Assembly (NCBI RefSeq): GCF_030077735.1
Contig: NZ_JASJEU010000003.1
Coordinates: forward strand, 248,001 to 312,000
Direction: 5' to 3'
DNA: 64,000 nt
Source of the DNA: Gordonibacter faecis
GTDB lineage: Bacteria; Actinomycetota; Coriobacteriia; Coriobacteriales; Eggerthellaceae
Shown: positions 9,383 to 17,059 of the stretch, piece after piece
Layout: the number at the start of each line of letters is the position of its first letter
How positions within the stretch are numbered: position 1 is the stretch's first letter
Program-made: the position numbers and the translations under genes
The notes under the pieces: generated by a model
What the model saw: the letters and a program-made list of their open reading frames with translations, nothing else
Databases searched by the model: none
Told to the model about the DNA's origin: nothing

Positions 9383-9431
9383 TTTAGAAGTTTCCATGGA
9401 TTGATAAATCTGATTTTGCGAGGTAACTAAA

Positions 9432-10184
9432 GTGAGATATATCGATGAAATTCAAATTCTGGGAAAATGTTCAGAGGGTATGTCTCCGGCAGAAGTATAT
9501 AAATGCCAGCTTAAAAATACTGTATGCTATCTGAAAAAAATTGACGATATATTTTCAAAAACCACATACAGCGTGAAAAGAGAAGCTGAGATGATGATGT
9601 GGTTATCCGATAAACTGAAAGTACCAGATGTAATCGAATACGGAGTACGAGAACATTCAGAATATTTGATCATGAGTGAGTTAAGAGGGAAACACATAGA
9701 TTGCTTTATTGATCATCCAATAAAATATATTGAGTGCTTGGTAAACGCACTTCATCAGCTACAAGCAATAGATATAAGAAACTGCCCATTTTCATCCAAA
9801 ATAGATGTTCGATTAAAAGAACTAAAATATCTTTTGGATAACAGAATTGCCGATATTGATGTATCGAATTGGGAAGACACAACAGAATTTGATGATCCAA
9901 TGACGTTATATCAGTGGCTTTGCGAAAATCAACCTCAAGAAGAACTGTGTCTCTCTCATGGAGATATGAGCGCTAATTTTTTTGTATCTGATGATGGAAT
10001 ATATTTTTATGATTTGGCAAGATGCGGAGTTGCAGACAAATGGTTGGATATAGCATTTTGTGTCAGAGAGATTCGAGAATATTATCCTGATTCTGATTAT
10101 GAAAAATTCTTTTTTAACATGTTGGGACTTGAACCGGATTATAAAAAAATTAACTATTACATTTTATTAGATGAGATGTTTTAG
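9432..10184 (+). CDS. Divergent APH(3')-family aminoglycoside phosphotransferase
   Basis: A 250-residue protein recognisably related to APH(3')-III from memory of that sequence: EGMSPAEVYK, a YLKK lysine (K35), MSELRG, LSHGD (D178 as catalytic base), YDLARCG (D194 as metal ligand), ADKWLDIAFCVREIRE and a C-terminal KINYYILLDEMF. It would phosphorylate the 3'-hydroxyl of kanamycin/neomycin-type drugs. Two departures are visible: the N-terminus is about a dozen residues shorter, and the catalytic loop reads HGDMSAN, one residue shorter than the usual HGD-x4-N. GTG 9432 has GAGG 8 nt upstream. Very low GC against a high-GC background marks recent acquisition, probably from Firmicutes. Whether it confers resistance is unknown. 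Confidence 0.85.
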   Translation: MRYIDEIQILGKCSEGMSPAEVYKCQLKNTVCYLKKIDDIFSKTTYSVKREAEMMMWLSDKLKVPDVIEYGVREHSEYLIMSELRGKHIDCFIDHPIKYIECLVNALHQLQAIDIRNCPFSSKIDVRLKELKYLLDNRIADIDVSNWEDTTEFDDPMTLYQWLCENQPQEELCLSHGDMSANFFVSDDGIYFYDLARCGVADKWLDIAFCVREIREYYPDSDYEKFFFNMLGLEPDYKKINYYILLDEMF

Positions 10185-10395
10185 ATTTTATTTCTATCGA
10201 AATCAAGTGAAACAGCTTCCTGTTTGTCGGGAAACCAAATAAGGCGAGGCATGACCACCTCCCAATGTGCCATGCCCCATTGCATATGTGTCTCCTTTCC
10301 TCTGCCGGCTGTCACGTTGCCACAAATGAGTCGTCAGTCGATGTAATATAGTAGATAGTGTAAACCATCCTTTATACAGTACATCCCAAGAAGAT

Positions 10396-11166
10396 TTGCT
10401 ATCAGGAGTCGCCACGGCGCACGATTTGATGCACCGCGTGGTGGGGCTGCAGAACCGCATCAACCAGCTGAGCACGCAGTTCGCTGCCAAGACGGAGAAG
10501 AAGACCAAGCGTCACCCCGTGCTCTACGCCGTGGCGGGCTTCCTCATCGCGTTCGCGCTCATCACCAGCACGCCGCTCAAGGCCATCACGTACCCGATAA
10601 CCATCCCGTTCTTCTCGGCAGGCGGCATGGAGCTTCAGGTGATGGTTTGGAACATCGTCAATCTCGTGCTATCCGCCATCATCGGCGCGGTTCTGTACGG
10701 GGTCATTTCCAAGTCCGCTGACAAGGGGCGAGAGCGCAAGAACGCCACCATCGACCAGAGCAACGCGCAAGTGGAGGCCAACAACCAAGCGCTCGCGCAG
10801 AGTATCGAGCAGACGAAGCAGGAAATCTTCGCCGTGCAGCAGCGCTGGGCTGCGGAAGTCGCGCCGTGGTACCCGATGGACTACGACAACATCGACGCCG
10901 TGGACTTCTTCCTTACCGCCGTGCGCAACCACCGCGCGAGCACCGTGCAGGAGATGGTCAACCTCTACGAGACAGAGCGGCATCAGCGCCGTATGGAGCA
11001 GGGGCAGCAGCAGATTCTCAACCAGCAGCGCATCGGCAACATGCTGCAGCTAGGCAATCTGTTCATGCAGGGGCAGGTTCTCAGCCAAGCCCAGCAGATA
11101 AACGCAAACACCGCAAGCGCCAGCAGCAACCTCGACTGGATTGCCAACGCGATGGGCAAGCGGTAG
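10396..11166 (+). CDS. Membrane protein with two hydrophobic helices and a coiled coil, unknown function
   Basis: A 256-residue protein; I do not recognise the family. It has two hydrophobic segments near the N-terminal third (HPVLYAVAGFLIAFALIT and MVWNIVNLVLSAIIGAVLYGVI). A long charged, Gln-rich coiled-coil region follows, then a Gln/Asn-rich tail (QQQILNQQRIGNMLQLG). The start is uncertain: TTG 10396 or ATG 10429 are possible, and the reading frame stays open back to 10330, just at the change from AT-rich to GC-rich sequence. The 5' end may therefore have been replaced when the upstream segment inserted. It is inside the putative integrative element and is followed by a large inverted repeat. 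Confidence 0.65.
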   Translation: MLSGVATAHDLMHRVVGLQNRINQLSTQFAAKTEKKTKRHPVLYAVAGFLIAFALITSTPLKAITYPITIPFFSAGGMELQVMVWNIVNLVLSAIIGAVLYGVISKSADKGRERKNATIDQSNAQVEANNQALAQSIEQTKQEIFAVQQRWAAEVAPWYPMDYDNIDAVDFFLTAVRNHRASTVQEMVNLYETERHQRRMEQGQQQILNQQRIGNMLQLGNLFMQGQVLSQAQQINANTASASSNLDWIANAMGKR

Positions 11167-11182
11167 CGGCCCGCCGTCGAAC

Positions 11183-11229
11183 CCCGCTGCATGGATCATG
11201 GCGGTTTTCGCCACGATCCATGCAGCGGG
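11183..11229. terminator. 15-bp inverted repeat after the coiled-coil membrane protein gene
   Basis: CCCGCTGCATGGATC (11183-11197) is exactly complementary to 11215-11229, with a further small GGCG/CGCC hairpin in the loop. No T run follows, so it may be a structural or transcript-protecting element, not an intrinsic terminator. Confidence 0.4.
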
Positions 11230-11308
11230 CAGCCTATGTGGAGTAGCCCGTATGGCGGCTGCCACCACTTTCGAGCACCGTATACAGCAAGCGCAAAGGA
11301 GCGGAACA

Positions 11309-12559
11309 ATGGATAAAACCGAACGGACGAGAAGAGCGGCGCGTTTTGCGGCGCTGCTCGCGGCATGCGCCCTGCTGCTATTTCTGGCGGCGCGCCCCGC
11401 GTACGCCGTGGAGGTGGCGGGCGGCGACGGCTGGTCGCTGGACGATGCGGGCGTGCTCACGCTTTCCGAGGACATAGCCCCGATAAGCGCGGGCGGGGCC
11501 TACGAATGGGAGCCGTACGCCGCGCAGGTCAAGGAGGTCATGGTTGCCGAAGGTGTGACCGAGGTGCCCAGCATGGCGTTCACCACGCGAGGCGGCGTGA
11601 GCTACGCCAGCCTGCAGAAGGCGACCATGTCCTCCACCGTGAGAACGATTGGCGTGAGTGCGTTCGCCGACAACCCCTCGCTCACCGAGGTGTACTTGAA
11701 CGACGGCTTGGAGCGCGTGGAAAACGTGGCGTTCGGCGGAGCGGGCTTCGCGGAAATCGAACTGCCCGAGAACGTGACATGGGGTTCGGACGTGTTCATC
11801 GACTGCGACAGCCTCGTCTCGGTGACCATCCCCGCGGGCTCTGAATGGGGCGGCGGCAACGCGCAGTTCTACGGCTGCGACAGCCTTGAAACCGTATATA
11901 TCGAGGAGGGCGTGGCGCAGATTCCCGCCACGTTCCTCAACGGATGCGGCAGCCTCGAATACGTGTGGGTGCCCAAGTCGGTCACCGAGTTCGTAGGCAC
12001 GCCCATTCTGGGTGGCTGCATCATCGGGTACACGGGCACCGCTGCCGAGGAGTACGCGGACTGGAGGCAGGAAGTCGGCGTTAACGTGGTCGATTTCCAC
12101 GCCATCGACGGCGACGAGCACACCTACGGAGAATGGCAGACGGTGGCCGAGCCCACGTGCACGGAGAGCGGCGAGCAGATTCGCACCTGCGCAATCTGCG
12201 GAGCCGAGCAGTCGCAGGAGCTTGCCGCAACGGGGCACATCTGGGACGGCGGCGTTGTGACGAAGGAGCCCACCGAGAGCGCCGAGGGCGTGAGGACGTA
12301 CACCTGCGCGGCATGCGGCCAGACTAAGACCGAGCCCATCGCCAAGCTCCCGCAGACGGGCGGGGACAAGCCGCAGGGCGGCGACCGACCCGATGGGTCG
12401 GCGGATGCGAACGAGGGCTCCGCTCAGGAAAGCGCGCAGGACGAGCTTCCCCAGACGGGCGACGGCACGTTCGCGCTCATCGGCCTGCCTGCTCTTGCTC
12501 TGCTACTTGTTTCGGCGGGTCTGATTCTGGCGGCAAAAAATCGGGCGGAGCGTTCGTAG
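11309..12559 (+). CDS. LPQTG-anchored leucine-rich-repeat surface protein
   Basis: A 416-residue exported protein. ATG 11309 has AAGGAG 8 nt upstream and starts a signal peptide (RFAALLAACALLLFLAARPAYA). BspA-like LRRs fill residues about 60-270 (for example VRTIGVSAFADNPSLTEVYL and LNGCGSLEYVWVPKSV). Two CxxC-containing repeats follow (TCTESGEQIRTCAICG and YTCAACGQTKTEPI). The C-terminus carries LPQTG twice; the second, ELPQTGDG, is followed by a hydrophobic helix and the basic tail KNRAERS, the canonical sortase signal. It is therefore covalently anchored to the cell wall. Host or bacterial ligands are unknown. It belongs to the cargo of the putative integrative element and is followed by a lipoprotein gene. 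Confidence 0.88.
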   Translation: MDKTERTRRAARFAALLAACALLLFLAARPAYAVEVAGGDGWSLDDAGVLTLSEDIAPISAGGAYEWEPYAAQVKEVMVAEGVTEVPSMAFTTRGGVSYASLQKATMSSTVRTIGVSAFADNPSLTEVYLNDGLERVENVAFGGAGFAEIELPENVTWGSDVFIDCDSLVSVTIPAGSEWGGGNAQFYGCDSLETVYIEEGVAQIPATFLNGCGSLEYVWVPKSVTEFVGTPILGGCIIGYTGTAAEEYADWRQEVGVNVVDFHAIDGDEHTYGEWQTVAEPTCTESGEQIRTCAICGAEQSQELAATGHIWDGGVVTKEPTESAEGVRTYTCAACGQTKTEPIAKLPQTGGDKPQGGDRPDGSADANEGSAQESAQDELPQTGDGTFALIGLPALALLLVSAGLILAAKNRAERS

Positions 12560-12593
12560 CCTAAGGCAATACACGAAAAGGAGGGAATCATCC

Positions 12594-13589
12594 ATGAGGC
12601 AATACACGAGAAGAAACGTCTTGAAGCTGCTCGGGGTTGGCGCGGTAACCGTGGCTGGCCTCGGGCTGGTCGGGTGCGGCGGCTCGGGCGAGGGTGCGGG
12701 CGGTGCAGCCAGCAGTGCGAGCGAGCCCGTGCCCGCATCGCAGGCGTTCGCGCAGGCGGGCGTTTGGATGCAGTACGACGGTGACGAGCAAATCGGGAAG
12801 GACGTGGAAATCGAGCGCATCCTCGCGTTCGACGGCAACGGCAACGTGACGGCATACCAATGCGACGGCGTGACCTTCGCCGACCTGAACGGGCTTTCCG
12901 ACGAGGAGATAATCGAGTTCGCCAAGCAGCAGGACAAGGCGGTGTTCGAGGCCGAGAAGCAGGCGGCAATCGACAGCACTGCCGAAGCCATCGAGGCGTG
13001 GCAGCAGTGCTACGACACCCTGAAAGCGGAGGCTGACGCGGGAACCTACGATTCCATGAACAGCTACGGAGCCTACGGCATCGAGGCCGTGCCCGAGGAG
13101 GAGCGCGCAGCGGCCATCGAGGAGTTCCAAACCGCACTGGACAACACGAAGAACTCTCTCGATATCGCCAACGAGGGTCAGGCGTTCAACGAGGCGGCTG
13201 AGTATCAGGAGCCACAGCCGCAGCCCTACACGCTCGCCCTTGAAACCGACGGCTCGGGCAACGTCGCATCGGGCGAGGAAATCCGCTTCGCGGCACCCCG
13301 ATTCAGCTTCTACCAGATAGAGGCTGGCGATACGACAGACCTCGAAAGCCCCAAGACGCGCTTCCGCGTGCTGGTGGACTACGGCTGGCACAACGATGCC
13401 GAGATTCCCGAGAGCGCCTTTGCGACTTCCGACGAGGCCATCGGGCTGTACTCGCCCAACTACTCGACCACGCAGACGGTTCTCGACACGACCTTTGGCG
13501 GGTATTCTGGCCTCGCCACCGTCGTGAACGAGGGGCACGCGGGCTTCACGTGGGACGCGCCCGATGCCGAGGGCATAGAGGTGGATTAG
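12594..13589 (+). CDS. Tat-type lipoprotein of unknown function
   Basis: A 331-residue protein with a twin-arginine motif (TRRNVLKLLG), a hydrophobic stretch and a lipobox LVGC, so it should be exported folded and lipid-anchored. A Gly/Ser/Ala linker follows, then an acidic domain with repeated helices (IIEFAKQQDKAVFEAEKQ) and a beta-rich C-terminal half without cysteines. I do not recognise the family. ATG 12594 has AAGGAGG 9 nt upstream. It starts 34 nt after the LPQTG gene and both code for envelope proteins, so they probably form an operon ended by the terminator at 13627. Confidence 0.75.
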   Translation: MRQYTRRNVLKLLGVGAVTVAGLGLVGCGGSGEGAGGAASSASEPVPASQAFAQAGVWMQYDGDEQIGKDVEIERILAFDGNGNVTAYQCDGVTFADLNGLSDEEIIEFAKQQDKAVFEAEKQAAIDSTAEAIEAWQQCYDTLKAEADAGTYDSMNSYGAYGIEAVPEEERAAAIEEFQTALDNTKNSLDIANEGQAFNEAAEYQEPQPQPYTLALETDGSGNVASGEEIRFAAPRFSFYQIEAGDTTDLESPKTRFRVLVDYGWHNDAEIPESAFATSDEAIGLYSPNYSTTQTVLDTTFGGYSGLATVVNEGHAGFTWDAPDAEGIEVD

Positions 13590-13626
13590 CAAGCCGCCCA
13601 TCGGGCAACCCCAACATGACCGTACT

Positions 13627-13662
13627 GGCCGCATCCGCTTTCGGGTGCGGCCTTTTCGTTTT
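13627..13662 (+). terminator. Rho-independent terminator after the lipoprotein gene
   Basis: GGCCGCA pairs with TGCGGCC around a short loop, followed by TTTTCGTTTT. Confidence 0.8.
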
Positions 13663-13769
13663 CGTGCTGCGCCCGTCGCGCCCTGATCCCCGATTCCGCA
13701 GCAGATCACGTCTTGCGCCGTGAGTATGCCTGCGGCATCGGGGAGGTCGCGCGAAGGGAGGTGCTGAAC

Positions 13770-14108
13770 ATGAAAGATAAGGATAAGGACAAATTCAGCA
13801 TCGAGGAAGAGACGGAGTGGCGTATTCAGGTTCTCAAGCGCACGGCTCGCATCAGCGCGGCGAAGGCCAAGCAGCTCGAGCGCGAGAGGAACGCGATGCG
13901 CAGGAAGGAGCCGCTCGAGGACAGGGAGGGGCTCGAGGGCACCTTGAGGTGCATCGACAACGTGATGGAGTGGCGCTTTGTGGACGAGTTCGGGCGCGTG
14001 GAGCTCGACGCGGACATGCTCTCCATGCACATCACGGTCAGGGAGCTGCGGTTCATCCGCGCATGCGTCGTGCGCGTCATCGAGGAGCTGGAAGGAGGCG
14101 CGCGGTGA
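13770..14108 (+). CDS. Small highly charged hypothetical protein
   Basis: A 112-residue hydrophilic protein starting MKDKDKDKFS, rich in Arg, Lys and Glu, with predicted long helices (EWRIQVLKRTARISAAKAKQ) and a later IDNVMEWRFVDEFGR segment. The start is fixed by GGGAGG 8 nt upstream of ATG 13770. It overlaps the next gene by 4 nt, so the pair is translationally coupled. I do not recognise the family; it is probably a cargo gene of the integrative element. Confidence 0.6.
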   Translation: MKDKDKDKFSIEEETEWRIQVLKRTARISAAKAKQLERERNAMRRKEPLEDREGLEGTLRCIDNVMEWRFVDEFGRVELDADMLSMHITVRELRFIRACVVRVIEELEGGAR

Positions 14109-14383
14109 GCGACCACGGGATAAAGACGTACGCCGACCTCGCGGAGACCTGCGGCGGCATGGTGCTCGCCAACGAGATGGCCTACCGCCCCATGGAACTG
14201 GTGGGCGGCAGCTGGGCGCCTTGGGAGGAAATCTTCCAGTGGTACATCGTGCAAGACCCGAGCTTCCTCATGCACCACACCGACGAGCCGGTGTTCTACG
14301 ACGGCGAGCTCTGCCTGCACGTATGGGGATTGAAAACCTACGGCACAAGCTGGTCCATCCTGCCCGCCCCCGAGATTCACTAG
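14105..14383 (+). CDS. Small hypothetical protein, coupled to the preceding gene
   Basis: A 92-residue protein starting at GTG 14105 inside the GTGA overlap with the upstream stop; GGAGG lies 5-9 nt before. It is rich in aromatic residues (WAPWEEIFQWYIVQDPSF and LCLHVWGLKTYGTSW). I recognise no domain. A strong terminator follows 15 nt after its stop, ending the two-gene unit. Confidence 0.65.
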   Translation: MSDHGIKTYADLAETCGGMVLANEMAYRPMELVGGSWAPWEEIFQWYIVQDPSFLMHHTDEPVFYDGELCLHVWGLKTYGTSWSILPAPEIH

Positions 14384-14398
14384 CCATTCGTACCCCAT

Positions 14399-14436
14399 GG
14401 GTGCGGCGAGAAATCGCCGCACCCTATATTTTTTTC
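14399..14436 (+). terminator. Rho-independent terminator
   Basis: A 10-bp stem (GGGTGCGGCG with CGCCGCACCC) with a 6-nt loop is followed by TATATTTTTTT. Confidence 0.9.
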
Positions 14437-14678
14437 GCTCAGCCGCGCGCTAAGCGCAGCTTGCGAAACGTCGTCGCGCAGGGCTTCGCGCCGCGAAAGC
14501 GAGCGCCGAATGACCGCACATAAACGAAGGGGAAACGCGCCGCTTTCGCAAACTGCGCGGATTGCGAAAGCTGATCGATGAATCTCAGCGCGGTGGTTCG
14601 CCGCCGCTTCGCGGCATAAACGAGGCGAAACCGCCGCTGCCCCCTCCGCTCTACGCTTCGGGGGCAAAAACGGCAAAA

Positions 14679-14740
14679 GGGCATAAGGGGGGCTGACGCA
14701 GCTTGCGCTGCGGTCGGCATAGCCGACAGCCCCCATGCCC
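14679..14740. other. Three-way-junction structure in a 560-nt gene-free region of the element
   Basis: The stretch 14437-14998 holds no convincing gene but many hairpins. The most ordered has GGGCAT (14679-14684) pairing with ATGCCC (14735-14740), GGGGGCT with AGCCCCC inside it, and two enclosed hairpins (CGCAGC/GCTGCG and GTCGGC/GCCGAC). Such cloverleaf folds occur at replication or transfer origins, at att regions and in small RNAs; which applies here is unknown. Confidence 0.4.
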
Positions 14741-14998
14741 ACCGCCCGCGTACTTCGTACAAATAAACCCACGGGCATCGAGCGAAGCGAGATGCTGGAA
14801 TGCGGCAAAACGCGCACGTGAAGGCCTTATGAATCTTGAAAAATCGCATCGACTTTTTTCTCCTCATTTATGAATGGATGCAAACAGAAATGCTCGTTTA
14901 TCAGGCTTTTCTCGATTTGCGGATACATGGCGACGCAATTAATCTCGGCTCGTAATGAAATTGCGTTGCAAGCAACGCCGAGTGAAAAGGAGGCTCGA

Positions 14999-15256
14999 AT
15001 GAACGAACAGCAAGGCACCGAAAATGCGTACGAGAATTCCGCATACGACATGATTGGGAGTTCCATGTTGGTTGTGAGCGAGGAGGATGCAGTGAAGTTT
15101 CTCGGAAGAAACGGGCTTCTGCAGCTGATGGTGGACGGAATCAACGGCGTCGGCCCCACGTTCCTCACCTTGAACGGCGACTCCTCACGTCGCTATTACT
15201 TCGCGTGCGACCTGCTGTATTGGAACAGAATGCATTGGAGCACGAATCGTCCCTAG
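14999..15256 (+). CDS. Small protein upstream of the integrase (possible excisionase/accessory factor)
   Basis: An 85-residue protein starting at ATG 14999, 6 nt after AAGGAGG. The sequence has a helix-rich middle (VSEEDAVKFLGRNGLLQLMVDG) and a C-terminal aromatic patch (YYFACDLLYWNRMHW). It does not clearly match a known excisionase. Position alone, one gene upstream of a tyrosine integrase and in the same direction, suggests a recombination-directionality or accessory role. A low-GC leader precedes it. Confidence 0.5.
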   Translation: MNEQQGTENAYENSAYDMIGSSMLVVSEEDAVKFLGRNGLLQLMVDGINGVGPTFLTLNGDSSRRYYFACDLLYWNRMHWSTNRP

Positions 15257-15299
15257 GAATCTCGAAAGTCATTCAACGTAGCCCGTACCACTAGCAATT

Positions 15300-15339
15300 A
15301 TGCGCCCCGATGCACCAGCGAAGTAGCATCGGGGCGCAT
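15300..15339. promoter_or_regulatory. 14-bp hairpin in front of the integrase gene
   Basis: ATGCGCCCCGATGC (15300-15313) pairs perfectly with 15326-15339, ending about 10 nt before the integrase Shine-Dalgarno. No T run follows, so it is more likely a control of integrase expression than a terminator. Confidence 0.45.
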
Positions 15340-15363
15340 CCATAAGGAGAGGAGGTGACAAGA

Positions 15364-16560
15364 GTGCCCACGAGGAAAGACAGCAAGGGGCGCATCCTTC
15401 GCCAAGGAGAGGGGCAGCGCCCGAACGGCCAGTACTATTTCAAGTTCAAAGACGTGAAAGGCAAGACGAAGTACAAGTACTCGTGGACGCTTACCACGCA
15501 CGACCTCCCTCCCAAGGGCAAAAAGTCGGGGCCGTGCCTCCGCGAAATCGAGAAGCAGGTGCAACGCGATCTGTTTGACCGCGTTGCACCAAGCGGGATG
15601 ACCGTTCTCGAATTGGTTGAAAAGTACGTCGCGACTAAGACGGCGGTGCGCCCGACTACGCGCGCGGGCTATAAGACGGTTATGAACTTTCTTGCCAGGG
15701 ACGAGTTCGGAAGCAGGAAAATCGGCGATATAACGACGCTCGACGCGAAGAATTGGCTCATCTATCTTCAAGACGAGCTCGGGAAAAGCTACAGTGCGAT
15801 TCACTGCATTCGAGGAGTACTTCGCCCAGCTTTCCAGCTTGCGGAGGAAGACGACCTCATCAGGCGCAACCCGTTCAACTTCGAGCTCGCCACCGTGCTT
15901 GTCAACGACTCCATTGCGCGCGAGGCCTTGTCACCACAGGACGAGCGCAGGTTCCTCGATTTCATCAAGGGAGATAAGCATTACTCGCGATATTACGAAG
16001 CGTTCTACATCCTCTTCAACACGGGGCTGCGCATCTCGGAGTTCTGCGGCCTCACAAAATCTGACCTCGATTTCGAAAACGGAAGCATCCGCGTCAGCAA
16101 GCAGCTGCAGAGGGGCAGCGATATGAGGTACTACATCGAACGCCCCAAAACGAAAAGCGGCGAGCGATACGTACCCATGTCCGAGGAAGTCAAGAAATGC
16201 TTCAAGGCAATCCTTCAAAAGCGTGCCAACCCACCCGCCGAGCCCGTCGTTGACGGGGTGAGCGGATTCCTGCTTCTGGACAAAAACGGCATGCCGAAGG
16301 TTGCGATGCATTGGGAAAAGTACTTCCAACTCTCTCTCCGTAAGCACAATAGCATCTACAAGAAGGAGCTTCCCAAGATTACCCCGCATGTCTGCCGACA
16401 CACGTTCTGCTCCAAGATGGCTCGAAAGGGGATGGACCCCGCGAAGCTCAAGTACATCATGGGGCACTCAGACATTAGCGTGACATACAACACGTACACC
16501 CACCTTGGATTCGAGGACGTGAGGGGCGACATGCTCCGCATGACGGATGGTGCCGCGTAA
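15364..16560 (+). CDS. int: Tyrosine-family site-specific integrase
   Basis: A 398-residue recombinase. GTG 15364 has AGGAGG 8 nt upstream; GTG 15355 overlaps that box. The N-terminal region (KDSKGRILRQGEGQRPNGQYYFKF) resembles the arm-binding domain of Tn916-type integrases, followed by a core-binding SAM-like domain and the catalytic domain. Catalytic landmarks are the Arg in TGLRISEFCGL, the HVCRHTF box (His and Arg), GHSDISV, and the nucleophilic Tyr in VTYNTYTH. It would cut and join attP and attB for a mobile element. It lies at the right end of the accessory block, immediately before a palindrome and the repeated TTTACAACTTTTG sequence. Confidence 0.93.
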   Translation: MPTRKDSKGRILRQGEGQRPNGQYYFKFKDVKGKTKYKYSWTLTTHDLPPKGKKSGPCLREIEKQVQRDLFDRVAPSGMTVLELVEKYVATKTAVRPTTRAGYKTVMNFLARDEFGSRKIGDITTLDAKNWLIYLQDELGKSYSAIHCIRGVLRPAFQLAEEDDLIRRNPFNFELATVLVNDSIAREALSPQDERRFLDFIKGDKHYSRYYEAFYILFNTGLRISEFCGLTKSDLDFENGSIRVSKQLQRGSDMRYYIERPKTKSGERYVPMSEEVKKCFKAILQKRANPPAEPVVDGVSGFLLLDKNGMPKVAMHWEKYFQLSLRKHNSIYKKELPKITPHVCRHTFCSKMARKGMDPAKLKYIMGHSDISVTYNTYTHLGFEDVRGDMLRMTDGAA

Positions 16561-16575
16561 GCTAAAGTGTACGAA

Positions 16576-16600
16576 GTTGTAAATCCGCGAGGTTTACAAC
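16576..16600. repeat. Inverted repeat next to the putative right attachment site
   Basis: GTTGTAAA (16576-16583) and TTTACAAC (16593-16600) form a perfect inverted repeat with a 9-nt spacer; a third TTTACAAC starts at 16605. These may be integrase-binding sites. Confidence 0.5.
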
Positions 16601-16604
16601 CGAA

Positions 16605-16617
16605 TTTACAACTTTTG
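16605..16617. other. Putative right attachment site
   Basis: TTTACAACTTTTG, identical to 8500-8512, lies 45 nt after the integrase stop, the usual place for an attachment site. Confidence 0.45.
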
Positions 16618-17059
16618 CGGCGGAAAATATCCGCTCATACACGAGCCGATTCGGGATTTCGCGACTGGGTGATGGCATACGAACAACGTTCATCACCTGC
16701 GGAAACCCTGATATTTGAGAGGAAATCCAAGGATGCATAGAATCATGTTTGTATGCCACGCTGATACGTCTCGATGCTTCATGATGGTGGAAAATGACGG
16801 CGCACAGTCTACGCAGCCCGGTAACCGCCGTCATCGTTCGCTTGCCCAAAAAACCACCGATTCGCTTTGTGCATTTTGTACAATCATAAACATCATCGCT
16901 GATAGAACGCGTAAAAGTAGAGGTACAGAAAACGCCGCGTTGCCGATTTGTTGCCGAAGGTGCCGCCGCTTACCCGCCTGAGCGTGCGCTCGCCCGCAGG
17001 AAGCGCGCATCAATTGCGCGCACGGCTTACGAGGGCCTTTGCCGCCAAAAGGAGTTGTC
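16618..17059. other. Gene-free region between element end and pucR-like gene
   Basis: About 440 nt. Short open frames here lack Shine-Dalgarno sites and recognisable content. The region presumably contains the promoter of the downstream regulator; I could not identify a convincing -35/-10 pair. Confidence 0.4.

Noticed and set aside
14380..14867. Minus-strand frames in the hairpin-rich gap of the element
   Set aside because: Two overlapping frames with low-complexity Arg/Ala translations; the region is better explained by structured non-coding DNA.
16562..16849. Minus-strand small gene next to the integrase
   Set aside because: No ribosome-binding site, and it covers the putative attachment site and inverted repeat.
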